Source: Bacteroidota bacterium
GTDB lineage: Bacteria; Bacteroidota; Ignavibacteria; Ignavibacteriales; Melioribacteraceae
Direction of reading: 5' to 3'
Assembly: GCA_018818065.1 (NCBI GenBank)
Contig: JAHISV010000011.1
Span: 1 to 64,000, forward strand
DNA length: 64,000 nt
Position 1 is the stretch's first letter; each line of letters opens with the position of its first letter. The notes under the pieces are model-generated. The model made no database searches. It had not been told where the DNA came from and saw only the letters and a list, made by a program, of their open reading frames with translations. The position numbers and the translations under genes were made by a program. Shown here piece after piece: positions 17,086 through 26,284 of this stretch.

Positions 17086-19398
17086 ATGTTCAGGTCGATT
17101 GTATTAATCAAAATAATAATCATTTTACTTAATGTGCTGGTTTTAAATATTTATGCCGATGAAGACGAAAAAGTTGGAACCATAAAAGGCGTGGTGGTGG
17201 ATAAAGATACTAAAGCACCTTTGATTGGCACCAATATAATGATCCTTGGAAGTGTTCAAGGAACGGCTTCAGATATTGAAGGGCAATATATTTTAAGAAA
17301 GCTTCCGGTTGGCAATTATACTTTAGAATTTAAGTTCATTGGATACGAATCGGTAATCAAAACAGATGTAATCGTGAAATCGGAAAGAATCACTTCCGTT
17401 AATGTTGAACTCGGCATGATGATAATAAGCTCTGACGAAGTGGTGGTGACCGGCGGCTTTTTTCAGTCCTCGGATGATGAGTTGACTTCAGCTACCAGTT
17501 TTTCTTATGAAGAAATTCGAAGAGCGCCGGGATCGGCAGGTGATGTAAGTAGAATTATTATGGGATTACCCAGCGTGGCAAAAGTTGATGACCAGCGCAA
17601 CAGCCTGATTGTACGGGGAGGAAGTCCAAACGAAAATGGATTTATTATTGATAATATCGAGATACCAAATATTAATCATTTCCCAACACAGGGCTCATCC
17701 GGTGGTCCCATTGGTTTATTGAATGTGGATTTTATTCAGGATGTAAATTTCTATTCGGGTGGTTTTTCTGCTCTCTATGGAGACAAACTTTCATCAATTA
17801 TGGAAATTGAGTTAAGAGAAGGGAATAGAGAAGAATTTGACGGACAACTTGATTTGAATTTCGCGGGGTTTGGTGGTGTAGCCGAAGGCCCATTATTCGG
17901 CAGCAAGGGATCATGGTTAATTTCAGCGAGAAGGAGTTATATCGATTTTCTCATTGACATGGTTGATGTTGGTTCCACCATTGCCCCAATTTATGGCGAT
18001 GTACAATGGAAATTTGTCTATGATTTACATCCAAATCACAAACTAACTTTTCTTGGTATTATTGGTGATGATCATTTGCATTCTGATCAGGAAAACGGCA
18101 TTGAAAATGATATGGTCTTGTATGCCAGGCAGGATGTTGTTGAGGGAACCGTCGGAATAAATTGGAGAGCACTCTGGGGAAGTGTAGGTTATTCCAACAC
18201 ATCAATCGCTCTTACAATAAATGACTTTGATGAGGATGCTTATCGAACAAGCACAGGGGCTTTATTTTTTCAGAATAACACCTTGGAGAAAAGTTTTAAT
18301 TTTAGGAATGTTAATCACCTTAAATTAAGCAAGACTTACTCCCTGGAATTCGGATTCGATGGAAAGTGGATTCTCGATAAGTACAATAATTATTTTGCTC
18401 CCGGGATTGATAATCTTGGTTCTCAGACAGAGGGCGTTACCTACAAAAACAATTTTAACGAGACCAAACTGGGTGGATTTGTCAATTGGACTCACAATCC
18501 AGTGGAGGGAGTAAAAATAAACACAGGGCTAAGAGCGGATTATTTTTCGTTCTCCGAACAGATTAATTTTTCTCCAAGATTTGCATTCTCAATAGACCTC
18601 AGTGAGCACACATCCCTGAATGCTTCTTTTGGAATATTTACACAGACATTACCAGCTTTACTCCTTATGCAAAATGCTCAACTTGAAAAACTTGCTCATC
18701 CAATGGCAACACATTATATCGTAGGTCTAAGTCATTTGTTTGCAGCGGACACAAAGCTAACAATCGAAGCCTACAGTAAAAAGTACAGAAATTTCCCACT
18801 GGATCCTTCTAAACCCACCTCATTTGTAATTGATGAAATCTATGATCAGGAAGGACTTTATCTAAGCCATGACAACCTTGTAGACAGTGGGGAGGCTGAA
18901 GCATGGGGAATTGAAGTAATGTTGCAGAAAAAGTTAGCGAAAGATTTTTATGGAATGATTAGCGGGTCATATTTCAGAACCAGATACAGGGATTACAATT
19001 CGGACTGGCATAACAGAGTTTTTGATAATAAATATGTGGCCAATATCGAAGGTGGTTATAAGCCGAATGATGAATGGGAGTTTAGTATAAGGTGGATATA
19101 TGCCGGCGGCAGGCCGTACACACCATTTGATCAGATGGCCTCTCAGGATGCGGGGCAGGGAATTATAGATGTAACAGATATTAACAATAAAAGGTATCCG
19201 GCATATCATTCCATGAACCTTCGTGTAGATAAAAGATTTCATTTCTCTTCAACAAACCTGGTTGTTTACTTAAGTGTCTGGAACGTTTATAATAGAAAAA
19301 ATACCGCAACAATATTTTGGGATGAAATTAATAATCGGGAGAAAAATATCTTTCAATGGAGTTTGCTCCCGATTTTTGGTATCGAGTATGAATTTTAA
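17086..19398 (+). CDS. TonB-dependent receptor with carboxypeptidase-regulatory-like domain
   Basis: An outer-membrane receptor of about 770 residues. After a signal peptide (to about residue 28) comes a CarboxypepD_reg domain (GTIKGVVVDKDTKAPLIGTN, VGNYTLEFKFIGY), then a plug (DVSRIIMGLPSV, RGGSPNENGFIIDNIEIPN, FYSGGFSALYGDKLSSIMEI) and a barrel ending FGIEYEF. This is the Bacteroidota layout used for peptides, glycans or siderophores. ATG 17086 is preferred because GGAGA at 17076-17080 lies 5 nt upstream; ATG 17074 is the longer alternative. No SusD-like or DUF4249 lipoprotein follows. A terminator lies 16 nt downstream, so it is the last gene of its unit. Confidence 0.9.
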   Translation: MFRSIVLIKIIIILLNVLVLNIYADEDEKVGTIKGVVVDKDTKAPLIGTNIMILGSVQGTASDIEGQYILRKLPVGNYTLEFKFIGYESVIKTDVIVKSERITSVNVELGMMIISSDEVVVTGGFFQSSDDELTSATSFSYEEIRRAPGSAGDVSRIIMGLPSVAKVDDQRNSLIVRGGSPNENGFIIDNIEIPNINHFPTQGSSGGPIGLLNVDFIQDVNFYSGGFSALYGDKLSSIMEIELREGNREEFDGQLDLNFAGFGGVAEGPLFGSKGSWLISARRSYIDFLIDMVDVGSTIAPIYGDVQWKFVYDLHPNHKLTFLGIIGDDHLHSDQENGIENDMVLYARQDVVEGTVGINWRALWGSVGYSNTSIALTINDFDEDAYRTSTGALFFQNNTLEKSFNFRNVNHLKLSKTYSLEFGFDGKWILDKYNNYFAPGIDNLGSQTEGVTYKNNFNETKLGGFVNWTHNPVEGVKINTGLRADYFSFSEQINFSPRFAFSIDLSEHTSLNASFGIFTQTLPALLLMQNAQLEKLAHPMATHYIVGLSHLFAADTKLTIEAYSKKYRNFPLDPSKPTSFVIDEIYDQEGLYLSHDNLVDSGEAEAWGIEVMLQKKLAKDFYGMISGSYFRTRYRDYNSDWHNRVFDNKYVANIEGGYKPNDEWEFSIRWIYAGGRPYTPFDQMASQDAGQGIIDVTDINNKRYPAYHSMNLRVDKRFHFSSTNLVVYLSVWNVYNRKNTATIFWDEINNREKNIFQWSLLPIFGIEYEF

Positions 19399-19413
19399 TC
19401 TTCGCAAGGCCCT

Positions 19414-19452
19414 ATGCCCCGTGTGTGATAATTCGCCGCGGGGTATTTTTTT
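19414..19452 (+). terminator. Rho-independent terminator of the TonB receptor gene
   Basis: ATGCCCCG (19414-19421) pairs with CGGGGTAT (19439-19446), including one G-T pair, followed by a run of T. Confidence 0.85.
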
Positions 19453-19560
19453 AACTGGTTGCTCTCTTCAAATTTTATAACTAATTTTGAGTCGGTATCT
19501 GGGGAGTTACCACAACGGTTCGCTTAGGAGTAATATAAAACGCAATTACAGGAGGAATCT

Positions 19561-20604
19561 ATGCGAACAATATTATTACATTTTCTTGCATCATTATTAT
19601 TACTAGCCACTTTAAACTCACAAACGGTCAAGGAAGTAAAAGGGGATACCCTAACACAAATCTACCTTGACGCCATGGATCAACTGGAAAGTATGGATGA
19701 GAGTAATAGTGAAGCAATTATTTCAAATATCATTGACAACACACTTCCGAAAATTAATAGCCCTTATGAAAGATTCAGTCTCTATTTATGGGGACTTGCC
19801 AGTGAATCAGCCCGTCTTAACAAATATGAAAAAACATTTGAAATCATGCAATTGGCACAGGATGAAAATATCTATTTCCCGTTTCATACAGGAGAACGTA
19901 CTTGGCCTGGTTTTATAACTGAGTTGGAAAAATTTGACGGGTTTGACAAATGGCTAGCAAAAAATGAAGAATTGAGGGCAAAAGACCAGGAGTCAGCTGT
20001 TGCAGAGTATATAGTTAAATTACCAATTGATTACAGTCCTGAAAAAAGTTATCCACTTGTTTTAACTCTAACCGGCGGTTTTGGAAGTCATATGCAGCTC
20101 TCTCAATATTGGCAGTCAGAAGCTTTTGATAGTACCATAGTTGTTTATTTAATGGGTAGTTACTGCCAGGGTACTGTTCTAAGAAGTTATAGGGGCAGTG
20201 ATTTTACAGAGATTGTTGATACATATAATCGGGTAGTTAAAGATTATGCAGTTGATACAACAAGGCTGGTAATGGCTGGTCAGTCCGCCGGTGGTTATCG
20301 TTCTGTACGTATTGCCATGGAGCAAATCCTGCCCGTTAAAGCATTACTGCTCGCATTCCCTGTAAAGCCGCCTGAACTTGACGAAGAGAAAATTAAAGCC
20401 GCTGCCGAGAGAGGAGTAAAAGCCTCGATATTTGCCGGCGAGAATGATGAATCATTTCTTAAGGGACAAATTGAACTGGCTTACCTGTTTAACAGAAATG
20501 AATTGCCGACCAGGTTCTTGGTTTTTCCGGAATTGGGACATTGGTATCCTGAAGATTTTGGAAAGCATATCAGTAAGTCACTTGAATTTCTATTGCAGGA
20601 CTAA
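19561..20604 (+). CDS. Secreted alpha/beta-hydrolase (esterase-like)
   Basis: 347 residues: signal peptide (1-20), a helical N-terminal domain (25-140) and an alpha/beta-hydrolase domain. The nucleophile elbow is GQSAGG (240-245, Ser 242), a likely acid is Asp 296 in FAGENDESF, and the His is 327 in LGHWYP. The order nucleophile-acid-His and the oxyanion segment LTLTGGFGSH fit the family, and the arrangement recalls feruloyl-esterase/PHB-depolymerase-like enzymes. It should act on an ester in the periplasm or outside the cell; the substrate is not evident. GGAGGA lies 4 nt before ATG 19561. The gene is flanked by terminators and therefore monocistronic. Confidence 0.82.
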   Translation: MRTILLHFLASLLLLATLNSQTVKEVKGDTLTQIYLDAMDQLESMDESNSEAIISNIIDNTLPKINSPYERFSLYLWGLASESARLNKYEKTFEIMQLAQDENIYFPFHTGERTWPGFITELEKFDGFDKWLAKNEELRAKDQESAVAEYIVKLPIDYSPEKSYPLVLTLTGGFGSHMQLSQYWQSEAFDSTIVVYLMGSYCQGTVLRSYRGSDFTEIVDTYNRVVKDYAVDTTRLVMAGQSAGGYRSVRIAMEQILPVKALLLAFPVKPPELDEEKIKAAAERGVKASIFAGENDESFLKGQIELAYLFNRNELPTRFLVFPELGHWYPEDFGKHISKSLEFLLQD

Positions 20605-20614
20605 ATTAATTTAG

Positions 20615-20641
20615 GAGGTGAATCTTTTTGGGATTCACCTC
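20615..20641. terminator. Hairpin between convergent genes
   Basis: GAGGTGAATC (20615-20624) and GATTCACCTC (20632-20641) form a perfect 10-bp stem with a 7-nt loop, midway between two convergent stop codons. The T tail is poor on the plus strand, so it may act mainly as a shared 3' end. Confidence 0.6.
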
Positions 20642-20650
20642 TATTATAAC

Positions 20651-23600
20651 TTAGAGTACTGTCCATTGGACAGAAATATAGATATCCGATCCACCATTAG
20701 ACTGAACTGTTATATTCCCATAATAACTACCTGGGGACATACTTCTATTTGGAGTGACGTTTACAGTTTTTTTCTCTCCACTTACACAAGTACCATTTGC
20801 AGCATCAATATGGATATCAGTGTTATCAACTATAAGCCACCATTCAAGTGTGCCTTCCCCAACATTTTTTATGTCAAGTGCTAGAGTATTAAAATCAGAG
20901 CCAAAGTACATCATAGAAGTTGGATCTGTCTGAATAACCGGAGGATTAGCGATGGTCATTTTAACATGAACGGTATCCACGTTAACTCTATCGGTTGTTT
21001 CCTGGGCACTTATAAGAATAGCACCTGTATAAACGCCTCCTTTAACTTTGTGCAGAGTACGCATGTCATTTTTAAATTCTCTTGTAACATTTACGTTTAT
21101 AATTTCTGTTCCTGTCGTCGTAGTGCCACTTGTCGGGTAGGCACTCAGCCAACCAGCAGTCGAGCTGAGATTCCAGACTAATTCACCGGATCCTCCATTT
21201 GTAATCTGGAAGGTGTTGTGTGTATCTGTTTCGCCGAAATCAATAAAATGTGTGGATAGATTCAATGTCGGATGTTCTACAAGGAAGTAAACCTCAACGT
21301 ACGCTGTACCTCCATCAGATTCAATAGTTACTTTGGCCGTGTAATTATTAGCGGGTAAACCTGCACTGTTTGCGTTGAAAAATACTTCATCCTCACTAGT
21401 GGTGCTTCCACCCCCCGGGCTTATAAATAACCATGGAGAATTAGTTGTGTTATCAGTTCCATATTCTATTGAAGAATTCCAGTGTAGAACGCCTTCACCC
21501 ACATTTTTGACTTTTAGTGATTTCTGAGTAGTAGTATTACTTAAACTTACAACGCTTTGAGAGACTTCAAGAATTGGAATTTCCTGAACTTCCATTTTAA
21601 CCTCAACTTGATCCTCTCCTCCATCGGAAGCTACCGTAATTATGCCAGTATATTGTCCACCGCTAAGATTATTTCTGTCTACCCTTACTGTGATAATATC
21701 CGATTCTGTTGTAGTCTCACCAGTTGCAGGGCTGACTGAGAACCAATCATATGCTTCATCGCAGTACCATGTCAATTTACCAGTACCATTATTTTTTATC
21801 TCAAACTGAAGACTACTTGTTTCAAAACCAAAGTTGAGTAGATGATTTGTAACCAACAGAATTGGTTTCTCAGGAATAACCATTAGAACATCAATGGAGC
21901 CGGTTCCGCCATCTGAAGTAATATCAATTGTGCCACGATATTCTCCTGGTAACATTCCTTGATGTGCAACTGTAACCTGAATCTTGGATGAATCATTTTC
22001 TGAACTCCCACTGGTTTTTGAAAGTAAAATCCAGTTCTCAGTAGGGGATAATTGCCAGTTTAAAATTCCCTCTCCTTTATTAAAAATGGTAACCGTTTGA
22101 AGGCTATCACCATCTTCCCTGAATTCCAGGTTCCCCGGTCTGTAATCAAGCTCGGGTTGTAATTGGGGAATAAGGATATTGATTTCAATTTCACCATTTC
22201 CTCCATCAGATTGAATTTCAACTTTTCCACTATGCTCTCCTGGTAATAACATTGATGGATGGCAAATAACATTAATGTCTGTTGTCCCGACAGTATTACT
22301 TCCTGCATCTTTTGAGAGGGTTATCCAGGTTTCTGAGGAAATTAGCTGCCAGTTTAGCGTTCCTGCTCCGGTATTACTTATTTGTACAATTCCAGCAGAA
22401 TCGGAGTTGGTAAAGCTAAAAGTGTTTGGCGCATAAAACAGTACGGGTTTGGGATCATCAACTTTCATAGAAATGGATACTGTTCCGCTTCCGCCGTCGG
22501 AGCTGATTAATATCTGACTTGAATAATCACCCGGAGCAAGTCCCTGCCGTGAAATTGAGATTGAAACCTGATCATTTTCAACAGTTGTGGATCCGCTGGC
22601 AGGGGAAATATCAACCCAGGCGTCATTATTTGTGATTTGCCAGTTCAAGGTTGCCATACCGATATTAGCAATAGAAAGTGTTCTCAGAGAGTCGTTTGTT
22701 CCAAAATCAAATGAAGAAGGAGTATATGATAGAATTGGCAGCTCAAGAACAGGTTCAGGAACAGTCATAGAAACCTGAATGTTCTGATCTCCACCATTTG
22801 AAGTGATACTTACCGTTCCAGCATAAGGACCAGGATTCAATCCTGTTCGGTTTACTGAAATATTTAAATTACTTTGTCCGGTAGAAACAGAGCCCGACGC
22901 AGGGTAAGCATCAATCCATGTTCTGTTCGAAGAAGCTAACCAGTCAACAGTACCTGTTCCTGTATTGATTATCTGAAGACTTCCCTCAGTTTCAATTTCA
23001 CCAAATTCCAGATGAGTTGTGTTTACATGAAGAATTGGATTCGCGTCAATTCTCATCGAAACAATTACACTTTTATTACCGGCATTGGTTGTAAATTCGA
23101 TTGCTCCGGTATGAGTGCCTGGAAGCAGCCCGTCTCTATCCACTTCAACCAGAATCGAATCAATACGTGAGGCAATATTATTTACTTTGCTATTCTTGGA
23201 TAATTTAGAGCCAGGTTCCGTGGTTAATAAACCTGATGCAGGTGTCACACTTATCCAATTAACAGTAGTCGAAGCACTCCAATCAACTGTTCCACCCCCG
23301 TAATTCCAAATAATTATCTTTTTCTGGGTTTCTTCCAAACCAAAAGTCAGACTTGCAGTATTTATTTCAAATAGTGGATTCGTAGAAATGTCAATCGCAA
23401 CATGAATAGTGTCAACCCCGTTACTCGTTTGCAAAATTATGCTGCTTTCATGATGCCCGGGTTGTAAACTTGTTCTATCAACAAATATCTTCACTTCAGT
23501 GCTGACTTCCACAGATTTTAATAATTTAGAGCTGTTTGTCGTGTCCGGTAGAATAGTCCCACTGCTTGGAACGACCGTAATCCATCTATCAACTGGTTGC

Positions 23601-24091
23601 AAACTCCAATCAAGCGGGAAGTTTCCGGAATTTGTAATCGAAAATGTAACGACCGAGTCAGAAGGGCTGAATACAATAGGTGTTGTGGGGATTTCAGCAA
23701 TTGACTGCATGAGTAAAGAAACGTTTATCAGTATGGTTTCAATAGTTGTATCAAATTCAAGAATAACATCACCTTCATATCTTCCATAACGTAATTGGGT
23801 CCTGTCAACCCTGATTTTGATTGTATCAGGAACATCAGATTCTAGCAATCCACTTGCGGGTTCTACTTCTATCCAATCATGGGCTGGTTGAGCAGACCAA
23901 TATATATTTAACGTATCCGTGTTTACAATAATGAATTCCATTTCGTCCCGAAAAAGTCCAAAATCAAGAGAATCAGCGGAAATCTCAATTTGTTCGATGT
24001 CAATAGGTGAATTAATGTCACAACTCTCAAAAAAAATGATTGTGCTAAAAACAAATAGAACCATTGAAGATAGAATGAAAATGTTTTTCAT
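20651..24091 (-). CDS. Lipoprotein with eleven BACON-like repeats
   Basis: 1,146 residues. The N-terminus is a lipoprotein signal with lipobox FESC (Cys 24). The rest is about eleven tandem beta-sandwich repeats of roughly 90-100 residues, each with the same skeleton: an LxFG-like strand, a NxGxGxLxW core, a W-(I/L/V)-x-(V/L)-x-P-x-(S/A)-G-x-T element, a VNRxGLxPGxYxG turn and a final ITSDGGxxxVxVxM strand. This is the pattern of BACON/Ig-like domains of Bacteroidota surface proteins. Repeats 5-8 are closest to one another; the first and last are the most divergent. No enzymatic domain is present, so it may be an adhesive or spacer protein. AGGA lies 11 nt before the start on the minus strand. 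It is a single-gene unit. Confidence 0.88.
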   Translation of the reverse strand: MKNIFILSSMVLFVFSTIIFFESCDINSPIDIEQIEISADSLDFGLFRDEMEFIIVNTDTLNIYWSAQPAHDWIEVEPASGLLESDVPDTIKIRVDRTQLRYGRYEGDVILEFDTTIETILINVSLLMQSIAEIPTTPIVFSPSDSVVTFSITNSGNFPLDWSLQPVDRWITVVPSSGTILPDTTNSSKLLKSVEVSTEVKIFVDRTSLQPGHHESSIILQTSNGVDTIHVAIDISTNPLFEINTASLTFGLEETQKKIIIWNYGGGTVDWSASTTVNWISVTPASGLLTTEPGSKLSKNSKVNNIASRIDSILVEVDRDGLLPGTHTGAIEFTTNAGNKSVIVSMRIDANPILHVNTTHLEFGEIETEGSLQIINTGTGTVDWLASSNRTWIDAYPASGSVSTGQSNLNISVNRTGLNPGPYAGTVSITSNGGDQNIQVSMTVPEPVLELPILSYTPSSFDFGTNDSLRTLSIANIGMATLNWQITNNDAWVDISPASGSTTVENDQVSISISRQGLAPGDYSSQILISSDGGSGTVSISMKVDDPKPVLFYAPNTFSFTNSDSAGIVQISNTGAGTLNWQLISSETWITLSKDAGSNTVGTTDINVICHPSMLLPGEHSGKVEIQSDGGNGEIEINILIPQLQPELDYRPGNLEFREDGDSLQTVTIFNKGEGILNWQLSPTENWILLSKTSGSSENDSSKIQVTVAHQGMLPGEYRGTIDITSDGGTGSIDVLMVIPEKPILLVTNHLLNFGFETSSLQFEIKNNGTGKLTWYCDEAYDWFSVSPATGETTTESDIITVRVDRNNLSGGQYTGIITVASDGGEDQVEVKMEVQEIPILEVSQSVVSLSNTTTQKSLKVKNVGEGVLHWNSSIEYGTDNTTNSPWLFISPGGGSTTSEDEVFFNANSAGLPANNYTAKVTIESDGGTAYVEVYFLVEHPTLNLSTHFIDFGETDTHNTFQITNGGSGELVWNLSSTAGWLSAYPTSGTTTTGTEIINVNVTREFKNDMRTLHKVKGGVYTGAILISAQETTDRVNVDTVHVKMTIANPPVIQTDPTSMMYFGSDFNTLALDIKNVGEGTLEWWLIVDNTDIHIDAANGTCVSGEKKTVNVTPNRSMSPGSYYGNITVQSNGGSDIYISVQWTVL

Positions 24092-24591
24092 CTCTTGTAT
24101 TCCTCAAATAATATATCGAATGATATCAACAGGCATCCACCCATTTGATGTTTGTCCTGAGGTAGTATAACTTTAACATTATTGCGCTAAACAAAAATTC
24201 CAATGAATCCCAGAAATTGGAAACTATTTATCTGGAAGTATAGGCTAATATAACAAAAAGATAATATTTCGAGGATCATTTTATTCTATCTATGATGTGT
24301 ATCAATTTTGGAAAAGCTATCTTCAAAAATAACATTATAAAATTCTCTCTTCTGGAAGCAAAAATTCATAAGTGGATTACTGAATAGACAAATCGTTTTT
24401 GAATTATTTAGACCCGATTATTATATTTGCATAGTCATGAAACAGTAATAAACATACCGAATATCTACATCGCCTCAGGACAATCTGTCAGTTTTACAAT
24501 AAACTGAAGCTGAAGACTCTTGGCACAATTATCGTTTATAAAATTAACAGAAAAATTCAGAAGTCAATTCTAAAATTATAATGGAAGAATT
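24092..24591. other. 500-nt divergent intergenic region
   Basis: The region separates the BACON lipoprotein (minus) from the methyltransferase (plus). It holds one excellent plus-strand promoter (24398-24429) and a small hairpin, CAGTTT-N6-AAACTG, in the resulting leader near 24490. I see no open reading frame with a ribosome site, no RNA gene and no repeat. Confidence 0.6.
24398..24429 (+). promoter_or_regulatory. Bacteroidota-type promoter of the methyltransferase gene
   Basis: TTTG (24398-24401), exactly 20 nt, then TATATTTG (24422-24429) is a perfect match to TTTG-N17-23-TANNTTTG. The start codon at 24592 is 162 nt further on, giving a leader of about 155 nt. Confidence 0.75.
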
Positions 24592-25434
24592 ATGAACTTA
24601 TATAAATTACTTAAAGAATCACAAAAGCCTGAGATTTATACGCCAGGGACTTCAGTTATGTGGACTGATGAACATATCTCAAAAAAACTTCTTGAAATTC
24701 ACTTAAACCCCGACCTGGATTTAGCAAGTAGGAGGGAATCTACTATTAACAAAACTGTTAAATGGATTGATAGTGTTGCTGGTGAAAAAAATCTGGATAT
24801 TCTCGATCTTGGATGTGGTCCGGGACTTTACTCAAAGCGTTTTGCTAAAAGTGGACATAAGGTTACTGGCATTGATTTTTCGAAAAACTCAATAGACTAT
24901 GCCATAAAGGAGAACATTAGTGATGGTCTCGATGTCAATTATAGGCATGGCAATTATCTGGAGTTGGATGAAAACGAAAAATACAATCCTGTTATTTTGA
25001 TTTTCACCGACCTTGGAGTATTACTTCCCGATGAAAGAGAATTGTTATTGAGTAAGATCTACAAATCCCTAAAACCCGGAGGTATTTTTATTTTTGATGT
25101 TATTAATGACAAAAACATTAACAGCAAAGTATCCCCAAAAAATTGGGAGGTTTCTGATAATGGATTTTGGCGTAACTCACCCTATATGACTTTATCAAAC
25201 TCCTTTATCTACCTGGAAGAAAAAGTCATCTTATTTCAACATTTAATCCACCAGGAAGAGTGCAATCTGGAGACGTATAGATTTTGGACTCATTTCTTCT
25301 CTCATGCCGATCTCGATAGTATGCTTAATGAACATGAATTTTATGAGAGAGAATATTTTGAAAATGTTCTTCCGGGCTACGACATGTGGAGTGGTGACAA
25401 CGTCACGTTTTGTGTGGCTAAGAAAAGATCATAA
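24592..25434 (+). CDS. Class I SAM-dependent methyltransferase
   Basis: A cytoplasmic enzyme of 280 residues with a Rossmann methyltransferase domain. Motif I is LDLGCGPG (71-78), followed by the acidic end of strand 2 in VTGIDFSKNS, a DLGVLLPDER segment at motif IV, and LKPGGIFIFDV at post-motif III. The N-terminal MYxLL-like segment and a C-terminal FYEREYFENVLPGYD are family-like but do not reveal the substrate. GGAAG lies 5 nt before ATG 24592. It is monocistronic: it has its own promoter and a terminator 20 nt after the stop. Confidence 0.85.
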   Translation: MNLYKLLKESQKPEIYTPGTSVMWTDEHISKKLLEIHLNPDLDLASRRESTINKTVKWIDSVAGEKNLDILDLGCGPGLYSKRFAKSGHKVTGIDFSKNSIDYAIKENISDGLDVNYRHGNYLELDENEKYNPVILIFTDLGVLLPDERELLLSKIYKSLKPGGIFIFDVINDKNINSKVSPKNWEVSDNGFWRNSPYMTLSNSFIYLEEKVILFQHLIHQEECNLETYRFWTHFFSHADLDSMLNEHEFYEREYFENVLPGYDMWSGDNVTFCVAKKRS

Positions 25435-25453
25435 CCTTATTATCAAATTATCA

Positions 25454-25492
25454 GCCGGACGTTTAATAAAAAAGAATGTCCGGCATTTTTTA
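25454..25492 (+). terminator. Rho-independent terminator of the methyltransferase gene
   Basis: GCCGGAC (25454-25460) pairs with GTCCGGC (25478-25484), followed by ATTTTTTATT. Confidence 0.8.
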
Positions 25493-25594
25493 TTCACCCC
25501 GGGGATCCCTTATATGCAAGACTATTCTATATATCGCGAGGAAGTTTTATCGACTTTTCGGAAAAACGGATGATTTAAAATCTATCTTTTTGGC

Positions 25595-25627
25595 TTGTGA
25601 ATATGTCATTATTACTCATTACATTTG
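25595..25627 (+). promoter_or_regulatory. Probable promoter of the NimA-like gene
   Basis: TTG (25595-25597), 22 nt, then TACATTTG (25620-25627), an exact TANNTTTG. It lies 39 nt before the ATG at 25667. Confidence 0.55.
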
Positions 25628-25666
25628 AGAGTTCATTCTCGTGAAACTTAATGGAGATGTTTGAAG

Positions 25667-26137
25667 ATGTTCAAAGAAATGAGACGGAAAGACCGAAAAC
25701 TAAGTGAAGATGAATCAAAAAAAATCCTTTCAGTCGGCGAATATGGTGTTTTTTCATCCGTAAATTCTGAAGGGTACGCTTATGGAGTTCCTGTTAATTA
25801 CGTCTATGCTGACGGTGTAATTTATTTCCATTGTGCTCGCGAAGGAGTTAAGCTTGACAATATAACTCACAATGATAGAACTTCATTTTGCGTTGTAGGA
25901 AAGACGAAGATAATACCGGAAGAGTTCAGCACACTATATGAAAGTGTAATCCTTTTTGGTCGGGCGTCGATTGTTATGGATGACGAGGAAAGAAAGAGTG
26001 CCTTTATGCATATTGTTAAAAAGTATTCAGGTGAGTTTTTGGAAAAGGGTAATGAGTATATTATAAAAGATGGTCCAAAGGCAATTATAGTAAAAATTGT
26101 TGTTGAGCATTTGTCAGGCAAAGCTATTAAAGAATAA
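25667..26137 (+). CDS. Pyridoxamine 5'-phosphate oxidase-related flavoprotein (NimA-like)
   Basis: 156 residues of the flavin-binding split-barrel superfamily. The MRRKDRKLSEDE N-terminus, GEYGVFSSVNSEGYAYGVPVNYVY strand pair, IYFHCAREGVKLDNI and the C-terminal VKIVVEHLSGK are the hallmarks of the NimA / 5-nitroimidazole-resistance-like branch, which binds FMN and often heme or F420-type cofactors. The cofactor and substrate here are not determined. ATG 25667 is preferred to the TTG at 25661. It has its own promoter and no partner gene. Confidence 0.82.
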   Translation: MFKEMRRKDRKLSEDESKKILSVGEYGVFSSVNSEGYAYGVPVNYVYADGVIYFHCAREGVKLDNITHNDRTSFCVVGKTKIIPEEFSTLYESVILFGRASIVMDDEERKSAFMHIVKKYSGEFLEKGNEYIIKDGPKAIIVKIVVEHLSGKAIKE

Positions 26138-26284
26138 TTTGCGTCTGTGCTATCAATGCGGGCAATTTATTTCCTTATTTCAGTCCAAACATATTGGAAA
26201 ATCCATCTATCTTTACCTTTCTTTTTATAGGAAAAATTGAGAGCTTTTCATTGTGAAAATTCAAAAAACAACATGGGGGTAAAA

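Noticed and set aside
23499..23789. 96-codon plus-strand frame inside the BACON lipoprotein gene
   Set aside because: Antisense to regular repeats; similar short frames recur across the repeats as a by-product of periodicity.
20651..24091. Regular repeats as a possible CRISPR or DNA satellite
   Set aside because: The periodicity is about 280 nt, is coding, and the repeats differ strongly at DNA level; they are protein domains.
24521..24536. TGGCACAATTATCGTT as a sigma-54 promoter
   Set aside because: The -12 element lacks GC (GG-N10-GT), and a perfect housekeeping-type promoter lies just upstream.
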